Positions 28,592 through 37,667 of a stretch of 64,000 nt of DNA are shown piece after piece. Origin of the DNA: an uncultured Tateyamaria sp. (GTDB taxonomy: Bacteria; Pseudomonadota; Alphaproteobacteria; Rhodobacterales; Rhodobacteraceae); the NCBI GenBank assembly GCA_947501275.1, contig CANMVD010000003.1:62001-126000 (forward strand), read 5' to 3'. Positions within the stretch are counted from its first letter, which is position 1. Every line of letters starts with the position of its first letter. The translations under genes and the position numbers were made by a program. The notes under the pieces were generated by a model. That model searched no databases. It was given only the letters and a program-made list of their open reading frames with translations, and had not been told where the DNA came from.

Positions 28592-29809
28592 ATGGACCAG
28601 ATCATCACTGAACTCACAAGCACGGCCACAATCGCCATCGCGGTCTTCGGCATCGCTTTCTGCCTCATGCAGACCAAATACTCCCGCGTGAACCAGAGCT
28701 TTGCGATGTTTCTCGGTGTTGTCGCGCTCAACAACATCCCAGACGCGCTGGCGCGTATATTCGAGGCCGTGCCAGACCACATCATACAGCGCGGCGAACT
28801 GGTGATCTGGTTTCCCAGTGGCCTTGGCCTTGCGCCGCTTTTTTGGGTCTATGTCTTTACGCTGACATCACCAACTCAACAACGCCCGACAAGGCTGGGC
28901 CTGCACCTCGCGCCCATGGGCCTTGCTGCACTGCTCGGGATGATCATTGCGTCGGCCCCGCCAGAGGTTTCCACACTCTTCTTCTCGGACGACCCTGCGC
29001 CGATCCCTGACTGGGCGATTGCCCCGATTGTTGTTTTCGGAGTGCTGCAATTGGCGGTGTTTCCACAAATCGCGATCTACCTGTTTTTGATCGTACGGCG
29101 CTTGATGCGCTACCGGGTGATGCTGCGCGATGTTTATGCCAGCACGGAAAAACACGAGCTGCGCTGGATCTATGCCATTGGTGGGCTTGGCGCGGTGTTC
29201 TGGGGTATTGCTGTTGTGATCCAATTCCTTGTTTTTGACCCGGGTCAAACCGCAACGACACAAATTATCCTAGGGTTAGCCGGGATCAGCGGCCTTGCCC
29301 TTGTAGCCATAACGACGTTGTGGGGATTGCGGCAGCGTCCGCCATTGGTGCCAAATTTCGATGACGCGAACATAGAGCCAATCAGCGACGAACAAGGTCC
29401 ACAAAAGCAGTCGGAGAAGTACGAAAAATCCGCGCTAAGCGCCGAGGCATCGGCGCGCATTGCGCGCAAGCTGCTTGCTGCTATGGAGCAGGATCGGCTG
29501 CACCGCGACCCCAATCTGTCGCTCTGGGTGCTGGCACGACACATCGGAGCGTCCTCCAACTACATCTCCCAAACCCTAAGCGAGGTGATCGGACAAAGCT
29601 TCTTTGATTTCGTGAACGCCTACCGTATCGCAGAGGCCAAGGAGCTGTTGGCCGCAACCGACGAAACCGTTCTGGCCATCACGTACGAAGTCGGCTTCAA
29701 CGCGCGTTCTTCCTTTTACAATGCTTTCAAGCGAGTCACCGGGCAAACCCCGACAAAATACCGACAAGCGCTGTCTCAACCTGTTGGGATGGACGACACG
29801 ACGAGCTGA
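28592..29809 (+). CDS. AraC-family transcriptional regulator with membrane N-terminal domain
   Basis: The 405-residue product from the ATG at 28592 has about seven hydrophobic segments in residues 1-245, then a charged linker, then an AraC/XylS DNA-binding domain over roughly the last 110 residues (LSLWVLARHIGASSNYISQTLSE and ITYEVGFNARSSFYNAFKRVTGQTP mark the two helix-turn-helix units). This is the layout of membrane-bound AraC regulators that sense an external or membrane signal. The frame extends to 28544 but only the ATG at 28592 has a plausible site (ACGAGAGAC). Targets are unknown; the small lipoprotein downstream is a candidate. Confidence 0.85.
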   Translation: MDQIITELTSTATIAIAVFGIAFCLMQTKYSRVNQSFAMFLGVVALNNIPDALARIFEAVPDHIIQRGELVIWFPSGLGLAPLFWVYVFTLTSPTQQRPTRLGLHLAPMGLAALLGMIIASAPPEVSTLFFSDDPAPIPDWAIAPIVVFGVLQLAVFPQIAIYLFLIVRRLMRYRVMLRDVYASTEKHELRWIYAIGGLGAVFWGIAVVIQFLVFDPGQTATTQIILGLAGISGLALVAITTLWGLRQRPPLVPNFDDANIEPISDEQGPQKQSEKYEKSALSAEASARIARKLLAAMEQDRLHRDPNLSLWVLARHIGASSNYISQTLSEVIGQSFFDFVNAYRIAEAKELLAATDETVLAITYEVGFNARSSFYNAFKRVTGQTPTKYRQALSQPVGMDDTTS

Positions 29810-29988
29810 ACACGCCAATCCTGATTTCATCACGACCGATCAGGAGACGTCGACACCAGGGCCACCGCTCACAAACACCACCCCAAGACCAAACCGATCT
29901 CACCGCGTGCAGCACGCCATGTCCGACGTGACTGCTGGGGCTGCGCAACTGCGGGATCAGACCAAATCACACCAAGAGAGAAACACAG

Positions 29989-30171
29989 ATGAAACGATAC
30001 CTTATACTGGCCATGCTTGGCCTTTGCGCTTGCGAAAGCCCTGCCGAGATTGCCGCGCGCGAGCAGCTTGATGCCGCATGTCTGGCCGGAAACCTGCAAG
30101 CCTGTGCCGCTGTGCAAGACCGCGTCGCTGCTGAAAATCAAGCCCTCGCAACCTCCGTGATAGGCCTCTAA
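29989..30171 (+). CDS. Small putative lipoprotein
   Basis: The 60-residue product has a short basic-hydrophobic leader (MKRYLILAMLGL) and a lipobox-like LCAC ending at Cys15, so the mature protein would be a 46-residue lipid-anchored peptide. The remainder is helical with two more cysteines (ACLAGNLQACAAVQ) that might form a disulfide. An AGAGAG-like site precedes the ATG. No family is recognised. It follows the AraC regulator on the same strand by 179 bases, and a strong terminator lies 60 bases beyond it. Confidence 0.65.
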   Translation: MKRYLILAMLGLCACESPAEIAAREQLDAACLAGNLQACAAVQDRVAAENQALATSVIGL

Positions 30172-30230
30172 ATCCTCCGGCCCACCTCGTCAGGTCACCT
30201 AACGTCAGATCCGGAACACCTCTGGGCCAA

Positions 30231-30282
30231 TGGAGCGGTCACAGCACGAACGTAAACCGTGCCGCGACCGCTCCACCTTTTT
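30231..30282 (+). terminator. Rho-independent terminator with long stem
   Basis: TGGAGCGGTC (30231-30240) pairs with GACCGCTCCA (30266-30275), with extra CAGCACG/CGTGCCG pairing inside, followed by CCTTTTT. It would end the transcript carrying the small lipoprotein. Confidence 0.85.
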
Positions 30283-30379
30283 GGGAACATCTCAAGCGCC
30301 GACTTTGGATTCACGGGTGCGCAGCCCCTCAAGCAGTTGCGCAATAGTGTCCGCATCGGCAACGTGCTAGGTGACCCGC

Positions 30380-31084
30380 ATGAGCACCAAACTGGATCTG
30401 GCGCGACAGGCTGCCCACAACAACGCTGATCTGTGCAGCGCAATCATGGCGGCACATCGCGTGCGCACACAACGCGACAGCGCGGCGTTTCTATGCCTTG
30501 ATCCGCCGCCGCCTTTTTACCCCGAGATGATTACGTTGGACCCGAACGCGCATCATACATGCGACACCCATGCCCGGACCAAACACACCGTCAAGGACAG
30601 CTTTGCATCGCTTGATGCAGATGCGCTGGGGCTGCACGTGGCCATTGAGGCCACGTGGATCTGGTGCGCGTCCAAACCCGCCGAAATGCCAACCAATTGG
30701 GTACACATCACATCTGCCTCGGATTTGTCTGTCTGGCATCAGGCATGGCGCGGAGGTGACGTGCCCGCAGATCAGGTGATCTTCACAAATGCGTGTTTGG
30801 ATGACCCGAACCTCGCATTTATCGCGCGCGTTTCAGGCTCAACTATTGAGGCAGGTTGCGTCGCCAACATTTCGAGCGATGTTATCGGACTCTCCAACGT
30901 GTTTTCAGCGGATACGAACGACGCTGCAGTATACGAACAGGCATTGGCGGCCGTCTCCACATTCAGCAAAGGTCGCCCAGTGGTTGGATATGAACAGGGA
31001 AAGGACCTTGAATCCGCGTGCCTTGCCGGATTTCAGCAAGTCGGGCCACTGCGCGTTCTGATCCGACCGACGCACGAGATTTGA
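30380..31084 (+). CDS. GNAT-like acetyltransferase-fold protein, uncertain
   Basis: The product is 234 residues from the ATG at 30380 (AGGTG upstream; a GTG at 30371 is also possible). The second half resembles the acetyl-CoA fold: FIARVSGSTIEAGCVANIS, then YEQALAAVSTFSKG, and the C-terminal VVGYEQGKDLESACLAGFQQVGPLRVLIR-type ending in which a GY..G.DL..A...GF motif is common in GNAT proteins. The classic acetyl-CoA loop is not clear, so catalytic activity is doubtful. It is flanked by a terminator upstream and by the second binding protein downstream, with no operon context. Confidence 0.6.
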   Translation: MSTKLDLARQAAHNNADLCSAIMAAHRVRTQRDSAAFLCLDPPPPFYPEMITLDPNAHHTCDTHARTKHTVKDSFASLDADALGLHVAIEATWIWCASKPAEMPTNWVHITSASDLSVWHQAWRGGDVPADQVIFTNACLDDPNLAFIARVSGSTIEAGCVANISSDVIGLSNVFSADTNDAAVYEQALAAVSTFSKGRPVVGYEQGKDLESACLAGFQQVGPLRVLIRPTHEI

Positions 31085-31293
31085 CCAATGCGCCCAGCGC
31101 GCAGCGGTCGTCTTTTTCAGACACGACCGGGCGCGGCGCAAAACGGCATGGAGACCCACTTTCGCGCGTCCCAGTGCCACATACAGCCATTGCGCAGCGC
31201 ATCGTTCCCTATGCACCCGCCTCTTCCATTTTTGCGCGCACTCCGCTCTAGTGCGCTGATAGGACTTTCTCGCACCTCAAGGAAAGGATGCTC

Positions 31294-32856
31294 ATGTTCC
31301 GCTACATTCTCCCCATTGCCCTCAGCCTCGGCTCGGCCCCGGCCATTGCTGCCGAATTCAAGTGGGCCGAAACGACTGACCCACAGACCATGGACCCACA
31401 TGCGGTGAACTCCGCCCCGGTTCTGGGATTCCTCAACAACGTGTACGAAGGACTTGTACGGCGCGGCAAGGACATGGCAATCGAACCGGCCCTGGCAACC
31501 GCCTGGGAACCCATAGGCGAAGGCGAAGGCTGGCGCTTTACCCTGCGCCAAGGCGTCAAATTCCATGGCGGCGAAGACTTCAACGCAGACGATGTGATCT
31601 TTTCCTACCAACGCGCCAGTAACGAAGCCTCCGATACACGCAGCTGGTTTGCCCCCGTCTCGGATGTGGTCAAAGTCGACGACTATACCGTCGATATCCT
31701 GACGACGGCCCCCAATCCGATCTTCCCTGACAGCATCGCCAACTGGATGATCATGGACAGCGGCTGGGCCACAGCCAACAACACCGCCCTGCCCGACAAG
31801 GAAAGCGGCAACCACGCCACGCTCAACACCAATGGGACAGGCGCCTTTATGGTGACGACGCGCGAACCCGGCCTGCGCACGGTGCTTGAACCCCATGCGG
31901 GCTGGTGGGACACGACCGAACACAACATCACACGCGCCGAACTGACGCCGATCCAGAACTCGGCCACCGCCGTGGCAGCACTTCTGTCGGGCGATGTAGA
32001 CCTGATCAACCCGGTGCCGATTCAGGACGCCGCGCGTCTGGCGGGCAATGACAGCGTCAAGGTAATCCAAGGGATCGAGGCCCGCGTGATCATGCTCGGC
32101 TTCCCCCACGAGGCGGACGCGCTGAAATACTCAGCCGAAACCACCGACGCGAACCCCTTTGCCGATGCACGCGTGCGCAAGGCCGTCGCCCAAGCGGTGA
32201 ACGTGCCCGCCATCCTGCAAACGATCATGCGCGGCAATGCGGAACCCGCCAGCCAACTGGTCAGCCCAGCCATGCGCGGCTACTCCGCCGCTCTGGCAGA
32301 GCGTCCCGTCTTTGATCCCGCCGCCGCCAAGGCCCTGCTGGCCGAAGCAGGTTATGCCGATGGCTTCTCCTTTGGTCTCAAGTGCCCAAATGACCGTTAT
32401 CTGAACGACGAGGCCGTGTGTCAGGCTGTCACTGGTATGCTTGCGCAGGTCGGAATCACAGCGGTGCTTGACGCGATGCCAGTGCAAAACTATTGGCCGG
32501 AACTGCGCGCCGACAATTACGACATGTACCTGCTGGGCTGGTCGCCCGGCACATTCGACGCCGAACATCCGATCCGCTTCCTTGCCTCGACCCCGAATGA
32601 GGAAAAGAAACTGGGCAGCTGGAACTTTGGCGGCTTCTCCAATGCCCGGGTGGATGAATTGCTGCCCATGATCCAGTCGGAAATCGACGACAGCAAACGT
32701 CAGGCCATGTTGGATGAAACCACCAAGATCCTGCAGGACGAGGTCGCCTATGTGCCGATGTATGTCCAACCGTTGGTCTGGGGAGCAAAAGCCAATGTGG
32801 ATCTGACACAGCGTCCGGATAACTTCTTTATCCTGCGTTGGGTCACGATCAACTGA
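31294..32856 (+). CDS. Peptide/nickel-type ABC transporter substrate-binding protein (copy 2)
   Basis: This is a family 5 solute-binding protein of 520 residues from the ATG at 31294 (AAGGAAAGG upstream; an in-frame ATG at 31288 is possible). The signal peptide is MFRYILPIALSLGSAPAIAA. Family landmarks: DPQTMDPHAVNSAP, LRQGVKFHGGEDFNADDV and LKCPNDRYLNDEAVCQAVTGM. The protein at 25649 is its paralogue. The gene is monocistronic with its own terminator at 32915. The matching permease operon is 2.5 kb downstream beyond the oppositely oriented phosphatase gene. Confidence 0.92.
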   Translation: MFRYILPIALSLGSAPAIAAEFKWAETTDPQTMDPHAVNSAPVLGFLNNVYEGLVRRGKDMAIEPALATAWEPIGEGEGWRFTLRQGVKFHGGEDFNADDVIFSYQRASNEASDTRSWFAPVSDVVKVDDYTVDILTTAPNPIFPDSIANWMIMDSGWATANNTALPDKESGNHATLNTNGTGAFMVTTREPGLRTVLEPHAGWWDTTEHNITRAELTPIQNSATAVAALLSGDVDLINPVPIQDAARLAGNDSVKVIQGIEARVIMLGFPHEADALKYSAETTDANPFADARVRKAVAQAVNVPAILQTIMRGNAEPASQLVSPAMRGYSAALAERPVFDPAAAKALLAEAGYADGFSFGLKCPNDRYLNDEAVCQAVTGMLAQVGITAVLDAMPVQNYWPELRADNYDMYLLGWSPGTFDAEHPIRFLASTPNEEKKLGSWNFGGFSNARVDELLPMIQSEIDDSKRQAMLDETTKILQDEVAYVPMYVQPLVWGAKANVDLTQRPDNFFILRWVTIN

Positions 32857-32914
32857 AGCCGGACGCCTCCCCCACCGGGCGGCGATCCCCATAACTCAGG
32901 TTCAAACACTTTCG

Positions 32915-32943
32915 GGTGCCCCACGCAGGGCACCGTTTTTTTT
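32915..32943 (+). terminator. Rho-independent terminator
   Basis: GGTGCCC (32915-32921) pairs with GGGCACC (32928-32934) around a six-base loop and is followed by G and eight T residues. It ends the second binding-protein transcript and faces the end of the phosphatase gene. Confidence 0.92.
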
Positions 32944-32983
32944 GTGTAGTGCGAGGGCGGCATTAGCTCTCGCTTATCCAGCC

Positions 32984-34909
32984 CTAGCCTACCAGCGCGT
33001 TGTCGGCCCGCTTGACAGTTATGATGGACGAGCGCGGCAACGATCCTTCCCCATCCGGGAAGGGAGCACCGGGGTGCTGGATGCCCACAAACATCGTGCG
33101 GCGATCCGCAGACCATGTCAGCCCTGTCACTTCCGACCCGTTCGGGCCTGTCAGAAAGCGGCGGATCTCGCCCGTTACCGGGTCTCCGGCCAGCATCTGG
33201 TTGTTACCCATGCCGGAAAAGTCACCTTCGTTGTCATCATCGCCATCGGTCTGAATCCAAATCAAACCTGTGGAGTCGATCTGCATACCGTCAGGAGAAT
33301 TGAACAGATTGCCCTCGTTGATATTGGCCGATCCGGCATAGAGACCTTCTGTGTACACCGTCGGATTGCCCGCCATCACATACAGATCCCAGTCAAAGGT
33401 TGACGCCGCATGGTCATCATTGTGCGGACGCCAGCGCACGATCTGACCATAGCGGTTGACCTCTCGCGGATTGGGTGCATTGGGCACCATCGGTTCTCCG
33501 GCGGCATTGGTGCGCACATTGCCATCGTCGTCCAGCGCTCCGCGGCGCGAATTGTTGGTCAGACAGCAGTAGGCTTCAACCGACACAGGGTTCACCGCGA
33601 TCCACTCCGGGCGGTCCATCGTCGTGGCACTGACCTCGGTGGCCGCGATACGGGTGAAAATTGCGATCTCGGCAGGGGACATGCCTGTGTCTTGAGGAGT
33701 CAGGGCAATCCACGTGCCTGTCATGTCATCGTTGAACTTGGCCACGTGCAACTGGCCCTCGTTCAACAGGGTCGAGGTGTCGCCACCCGGTGTGTACACA
33801 TCGCGGCTGACCCATTTGTACATGTATTCGCCACGTTCATCATCACCCATATAGACAACCACGCGACCATCCGGGGCCACAACACAGGCTGCGTTCTCGT
33901 GTTTGATGCGCCCAAGGGCCGTGTGTTTGATCGGGGTCGAATCTGGGTCACTGGGATCGATTTCCACGATGTAGCCAGCCCGGTGGGGTTCGTTCGGATT
34001 GCGCGAAATATCAAAACGGGGGTCAAAGTTGTGATAGTTGTAGCGCCCCGGATCGATCTTTGTGGATACGCCATAGCGGCTGTAGCCAGCGACGGTCGCC
34101 TCTTCCAGAACCGTGGGTTCGGTCGCTCCGAAATAGCCGTTAAAGTTCTCTTCGCAGGTCAGATAGGTGCCCCACGGCGTGCGCCCCGAGCCGCAGTTGT
34201 TGAACGTGCCAAGCGATTGCGTACCGGTTGGGTCAGCTTCTGTTTTCATCAGGTCGTGACCCGCGGCAGGGCCTTCGATGATCATGGGCGTGCGGTGGTG
34301 AATGCGTCGGTTGTAGGGGCTGTCGACAACAACCTCCCACCCGTTCGGGCCTTCGGCCACTTCCATCACGGTCACACCCTGAAAGTTTTGCAAACGCACC
34401 ACGTCTTCTGCTGAAATCGGCTTGCCCTCTTGCTCTGCAGGCAGGTTCACTTTGGTGTTGGCATATTCTGAATTCACCACCAGCAATTCAGTATTCCCGA
34501 CAAGGAACAGTTCCATGCCGTCGGTGTTTTCGCCAAAGACACGATCCGATCCGTCTGTCGGCACCCCCGTTTTAGGATCAAAGGCAGGGGCATCCGAAAA
34601 CAGTGGATCACCCCACCGCATCAACACGTCCCATTTGTACCCACCCGGCACATGCACGGTTCCGTCGGTTTGGGGGGCAAGCTGGTCAAAGGCAAATCGT
34701 GAAGTCTGTTGGGCCTGCAGAGCAGAACTGTTCAGCAACCCACTGCCCATCACAGCCGCGCCCGATCCAAATGCCAATGCACCACCCAGAAAGCCGCGGC
34801 GCGACACCGCGCGCTCAACCACCCGGTCAAATTCGTGTACCGTCGGGCGTGGGAACTTTAGTTCGTCTTCATCATCAAAAGACAACTCATCATAATTGAT
34901 CTGTGACAT
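32984..34909 (-). CDS. PhoX-type (DUF839) Tat-exported phosphatase
   Basis: The 641-residue product is of the PhoX / DUF839 family, six-bladed propeller phosphatases using calcium and iron and common in marine bacteria, where they release phosphate from organic esters in the periplasm. A twin-arginine signal (VSRRGFLGGALAFGSGAAVMG) begins near residue 35 after an acidic N-terminal extension. Family motifs are visible: NNCGSGRTPWGTYLTCEENF, HENAACVVAPDGRVVVYMGDDERGEYMYKWVS and LYAGSANINEGNLF. It is monocistronic. A direct repeat of TGAAACA lies 58-77 bases upstream, but its spacing does not match a standard Pho box. Some DUF839 members have unproven activity, so the enzyme assignment is by family. 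Confidence 0.9.
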   Translation of the reverse strand: MSQINYDELSFDDEDELKFPRPTVHEFDRVVERAVSRRGFLGGALAFGSGAAVMGSGLLNSSALQAQQTSRFAFDQLAPQTDGTVHVPGGYKWDVLMRWGDPLFSDAPAFDPKTGVPTDGSDRVFGENTDGMELFLVGNTELLVVNSEYANTKVNLPAEQEGKPISAEDVVRLQNFQGVTVMEVAEGPNGWEVVVDSPYNRRIHHRTPMIIEGPAAGHDLMKTEADPTGTQSLGTFNNCGSGRTPWGTYLTCEENFNGYFGATEPTVLEEATVAGYSRYGVSTKIDPGRYNYHNFDPRFDISRNPNEPHRAGYIVEIDPSDPDSTPIKHTALGRIKHENAACVVAPDGRVVVYMGDDERGEYMYKWVSRDVYTPGGDTSTLLNEGQLHVAKFNDDMTGTWIALTPQDTGMSPAEIAIFTRIAATEVSATTMDRPEWIAVNPVSVEAYCCLTNNSRRGALDDDGNVRTNAAGEPMVPNAPNPREVNRYGQIVRWRPHNDDHAASTFDWDLYVMAGNPTVYTEGLYAGSANINEGNLFNSPDGMQIDSTGLIWIQTDGDDDNEGDFSGMGNNQMLAGDPVTGEIRRFLTGPNGSEVTGLTWSADRRTMFVGIQHPGAPFPDGEGSLPRSSIITVKRADNALVG

Positions 34910-34967
34910 TGGGTGCTCCTGTTGGGTATCAAATTCCGATTCCTAGTTCTCGTTATGCGAGTTTAAC

Positions 34968-34987
34968 TGAAACAGTTTTGTGAAACA
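34968..34987. promoter_or_regulatory. TGAAACA direct repeat upstream of the PhoX-type gene
   Basis: TGAAACA occurs at 34968-34974 and 34981-34987, 13 bases apart. The position suits an activator site for the minus-strand phosphatase gene. Pho boxes normally repeat at 11 bases with CTGTCAT-like units, so PhoB binding is only a weak suggestion. Confidence 0.3.
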
Positions 34988-35111
34988 CGCGTCGTGAAAT
35001 TGAACCCCCAGCGCAAAGGCTGGATGGCACGACGCACGCGGGCCCGATCTCCCTTCAGGGTTCGTTAACGTTGTGGCCCGGGCCCCGTCCTAATACCGCT
35101 TTTGTGCACAT

Positions 35112-35147
35112 AGCCCTGCACAGCATGCGCACATTCGGTGCAGGGCT
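35112..35147. other. Perfect 10-bp hairpin in the 409-base spacer before the importer operon
   Basis: AGCCCTGCAC (35112-35121) pairs with GTGCAGGGCT (35138-35147) around a 16-base loop. It is upstream of the permease operon in the long divergent spacer 34910-35318, which otherwise holds the phosphatase promoter, the palindrome at 35241 and no gene. It may be an upstream-transcript terminator or a leader structure. Confidence 0.45.
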
Positions 35148-35240
35148 TGTGACCACCAGTTTGCCTTGTTTTATGGGCGTTGTTCCCTGTTTCGGGGCAG
35201 TGCATGCAAAAACACCACCTCGCGTTGCGCGCACATTCTA

Positions 35241-35255
35241 TGCAACGCCGTTGCA
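35241..35255. promoter_or_regulatory. Palindrome TGCAACGCCGTTGCA, candidate operator
   Basis: TGCAAC and GTTGCA are perfect inverted six-base arms around GCC, centred about 70 bases before the permease ATG at 35319. The shape is that of a LacI- or TetR-type operator. No regulator gene is adjacent, so the cognate factor is unknown. Confidence 0.45.
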
Positions 35256-35318
35256 AACGCGCCCATGCGGGGCCGCTTTCCACTTGACCCCTCCGCGCGC
35301 CCGCTATCTGCTGGGCGT

Positions 35319-36299
35319 ATGCTCGCCTACACCATCCAACGTGTCTTTCAATCCGCCATCGTCCTTCTGGTCGTTGGTCTCGTCGCATTCTCCATGTTCC
35401 GCTTTGTCGGTGATCCCATCGACAACATGCTGGGACAGGAACGCACTATGGAGGATGTGGAACGCCTGCGCGCCCAACTGGGACTCGATCAGCCGTTTGT
35501 GGTGCAATACTACAAGTTCCTCGAAGGGGCCGTGCAAGGCAATTTCGGCGTCAGTTTCCGCCAGGGACGGCCTGTGTCCGAGATACTGCTGGAACGCGCG
35601 CCCGCAACTTTGGAACTGGCCGCTGTCAGCGCCCTACTGGCTATCTCACTGGGCATCGCTTTGGGTGTTTTCACGGCAATCAGGCGCAACGGGTTCGGAG
35701 CCAATGTCATCATGTCAGCCTCCCTGATCGGAGTGTCACTGCCTACCTTCCTGATCGGGATCCTGTTGATCTACCTGTTCTCCGTAAAACTCGGATGGCT
35801 CCCCAGTTTCGGGCGGGGGGACACCGTTGATATCGGCAGTTGGACCACGGGGTTTCTCACATCAAGCGGGCTCAGGGCCTTGATATTGCCGTCAATTACG
35901 CTGGGGCTCTACCAAATGACGCTGATCATGCGGCTGGTGCGTTCCGAGATGCTCGAAGTCCTGCGCCAGGACTACATCCGCTTTGCCCGCGCCCGTGGCC
36001 TGCGCGAACGGGCCGTCAATTTCCGCCACGCGCTCAAGAACACGCTGGTCCCGGTGATCACAGTTACGGGGCTACAACTTGGCTCCATCATCGCTTTTGC
36101 AATCATCACCGAAACGGTGTTCCAATGGCCCGGTGTTGGGTTGCTGTTCATCAACGCCATCCAGTTCGTCGATATCCCCGTGATGGCCGCATATCTTATG
36201 CTGATCTCAGTGATGTTCGTCGGGATCAACCTGATCGTCGATATGCTCTATTTCGCAATCGACCCGCGCCTGCGCGTGGACCGGACCGGAGGGCACTAG
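35319..36299 (+). CDS. ABC transporter permease, DppB/OppB type
   Basis: The 326-residue inner-membrane permease belongs to a peptide/nickel-type importer. The real start is the ATG at 35319 (MLAYTIQRVFQSAIVLLVVG); the frame extends further upstream without support. It has about six spans and the ATPase-contact EAA-like loop (DYIRFARARGLRERAVNFRHALKNTLVPV). It pairs with the permease at 36301, one base after its stop, and with the two ATPases further on. The operon lacks its own binding protein; those at 25649 and 31294 are the obvious partners. Confidence 0.93.
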   Translation: MLAYTIQRVFQSAIVLLVVGLVAFSMFRFVGDPIDNMLGQERTMEDVERLRAQLGLDQPFVVQYYKFLEGAVQGNFGVSFRQGRPVSEILLERAPATLELAAVSALLAISLGIALGVFTAIRRNGFGANVIMSASLIGVSLPTFLIGILLIYLFSVKLGWLPSFGRGDTVDIGSWTTGFLTSSGLRALILPSITLGLYQMTLIMRLVRSEMLEVLRQDYIRFARARGLRERAVNFRHALKNTLVPVITVTGLQLGSIIAFAIITETVFQWPGVGLLFINAIQFVDIPVMAAYLMLISVMFVGINLIVDMLYFAIDPRLRVDRTGGH

Positions 36300-36300
36300 G

Positions 36301-37245
36301 ATGGTCGACACCCCCCTGCCCCAAAAAGACCCGTCGCGCCTGTCACTCGCCCTGCAAAGCGACTTTGTCTATCAGTTCAAACGCTCGCCCGTTGCGGTCG
36401 TCAGCTTTGTGGTGGCTCTGATCCTTGTGCTGGGGGCGGTGTTTGCGCCGCTGATCGCACCCTTCAACCCGTTCGACCCTGCATCGCTGAACCTGATGAA
36501 CGGGTTTTCGCGCCCCATGACGCCCAATGCATTCACCGGCGACAGCTTTTGGCTGGGCACCGATGACCAAGGGCGCGACGTGTTTTCGACCATCCTGTAC
36601 GGTATGCGCATATCGCTGTTTGTCGGGGCAGCTGCCGTGCTGTTTGCCATGGTGTTGGGCATTACACTTGGTCTGCTCGCCGGTTATATCGGAGGATGGA
36701 CCGAGACGATCATTATGCGCATCGCAGACGTGCAATTGACCTTCCCTTCCATCCTCGTGGCCATGCTGATCTTTGGCATCGCCAAGGGTGTGACGCCGGT
36801 GGAATACCGCGACCAAATGGCGATCTGGGTGCTGATCATCGCGATTGGCTTGTCGGACTGGGTGCAGTTCGCCCGCGTCGTGCGCGGCGCAACACTGGTC
36901 GAAAAAAACAAGGAATACGTGGCCGCCGCCAAGCTGATCGGGCGCACCAGCCCCGCGATCATGCTGCGCCACATCCTGCCCAACGTGCTCAGCCCCGTGC
37001 TGGTGATCGCGACCATCTCGCTGGCGCTGGCAATCATCGCAGAGGCGACACTGTCCTTCCTCGGTGTAGGCGCCCCGCCCACCAAACCGTCGCTGGGCAC
37101 CCTGATCCGCATCGGTCAGGATTTCCTGTTCTCCGGTGAATGGTGGATCCTGTTCTTCCCGGCCATGACCCTTCTGGCCCTCGCCCTCAGCGTCAACCTA
37201 CTGGGCGACTGGCTGCGGGATGCACTAAATCCGAGGTTGCGGTGA
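36301..37245 (+). CDS. ABC transporter permease, DppC/OppC type
   Basis: The 314-residue second permease of the importer has the OppC-type N-terminal cytoplasmic segment and first span (VAVVSFVVALILVLGAVFAP), the LGTDDQGRDVFSTILYGMRISL signature of the DppC group, and an EAA-like loop (EYVAAAKLIGRTSPAIMLRHILPNV). It follows the first permease by a single base and its stop overlaps the ATG of the secreted ORF at 37245. Confidence 0.94.
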   Translation: MVDTPLPQKDPSRLSLALQSDFVYQFKRSPVAVVSFVVALILVLGAVFAPLIAPFNPFDPASLNLMNGFSRPMTPNAFTGDSFWLGTDDQGRDVFSTILYGMRISLFVGAAAVLFAMVLGITLGLLAGYIGGWTETIIMRIADVQLTFPSILVAMLIFGIAKGVTPVEYRDQMAIWVLIIAIGLSDWVQFARVVRGATLVEKNKEYVAAAKLIGRTSPAIMLRHILPNVLSPVLVIATISLALAIIAEATLSFLGVGAPPTKPSLGTLIRIGQDFLFSGEWWILFFPAMTLLALALSVNLLGDWLRDALNPRLR

Positions 37246-37667
37246 TGGTGAGAGTGACGATCTTGTGCACGTTACTTATGACTGCACCCATTACAGCAAA
37301 AGCAGATTTTTCTGAGATGTCTGAAGGTTGTCGCTGGTTAATGCTGAATTATCTCCGAAATGCAGAGTCATGGGCAAGAGCATGCAAGCCAAATAGAACC
37401 TTTGAAATCGCTGGGTTACAGGACCGCATTTCAGAGGTTGCGGCTGTCGGCGCCGCGCTGGATGGATGGAGCGACGACTTACTTGAAGTATTGGATAGTA
37501 TTTCTGCGAACCCAGATCTAGCCAGCGGTTTCGATTGTTCTGCGGACCCCGATCTGGACGCCATGTCTTCGGTTAAATTATCCAGTTTCGACGATTTACG
37601 ACACCATGCACTCGCGTTGGCTGAAAATGATGAAACTCATGGCATTGTGGGGTTGTGCTTCAAATGA
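37245..37667 (+). CDS. Small secreted protein of unknown function inside the importer operon
   Basis: The ATG at 37245 overlaps the permease stop, and the stop at 37667 overlaps the ATPase start, so the 140-residue product is translated within the operon. A signal peptide (MVRVTILCTLLMTAPITAKA) is followed by a mature domain of about 120 residues with four cysteines (SEGCRW, RACKPN, FDCSAD, GLCFK) that could form two disulfides. No family is recognised. Its base composition is much AT-richer than the genes on both sides, suggesting a foreign insertion that kept the reading-frame overlaps. A periplasmic accessory of the importer is possible but unproven. Confidence 0.75.
   Translation: MVRVTILCTLLMTAPITAKADFSEMSEGCRWLMLNYLRNAESWARACKPNRTFEIAGLQDRISEVAAVGAALDGWSDDLLEVLDSISANPDLASGFDCSADPDLDAMSSVKLSSFDDLRHHALALAENDETHGIVGLCFK

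Noticed and set aside
34968-34987. Pho box for the PhoX-type gene
   Set aside because: The repeat unit and 13-base spacing do not match the 11-base CTGTCAT-type repeat; kept only as a weak regulatory note.
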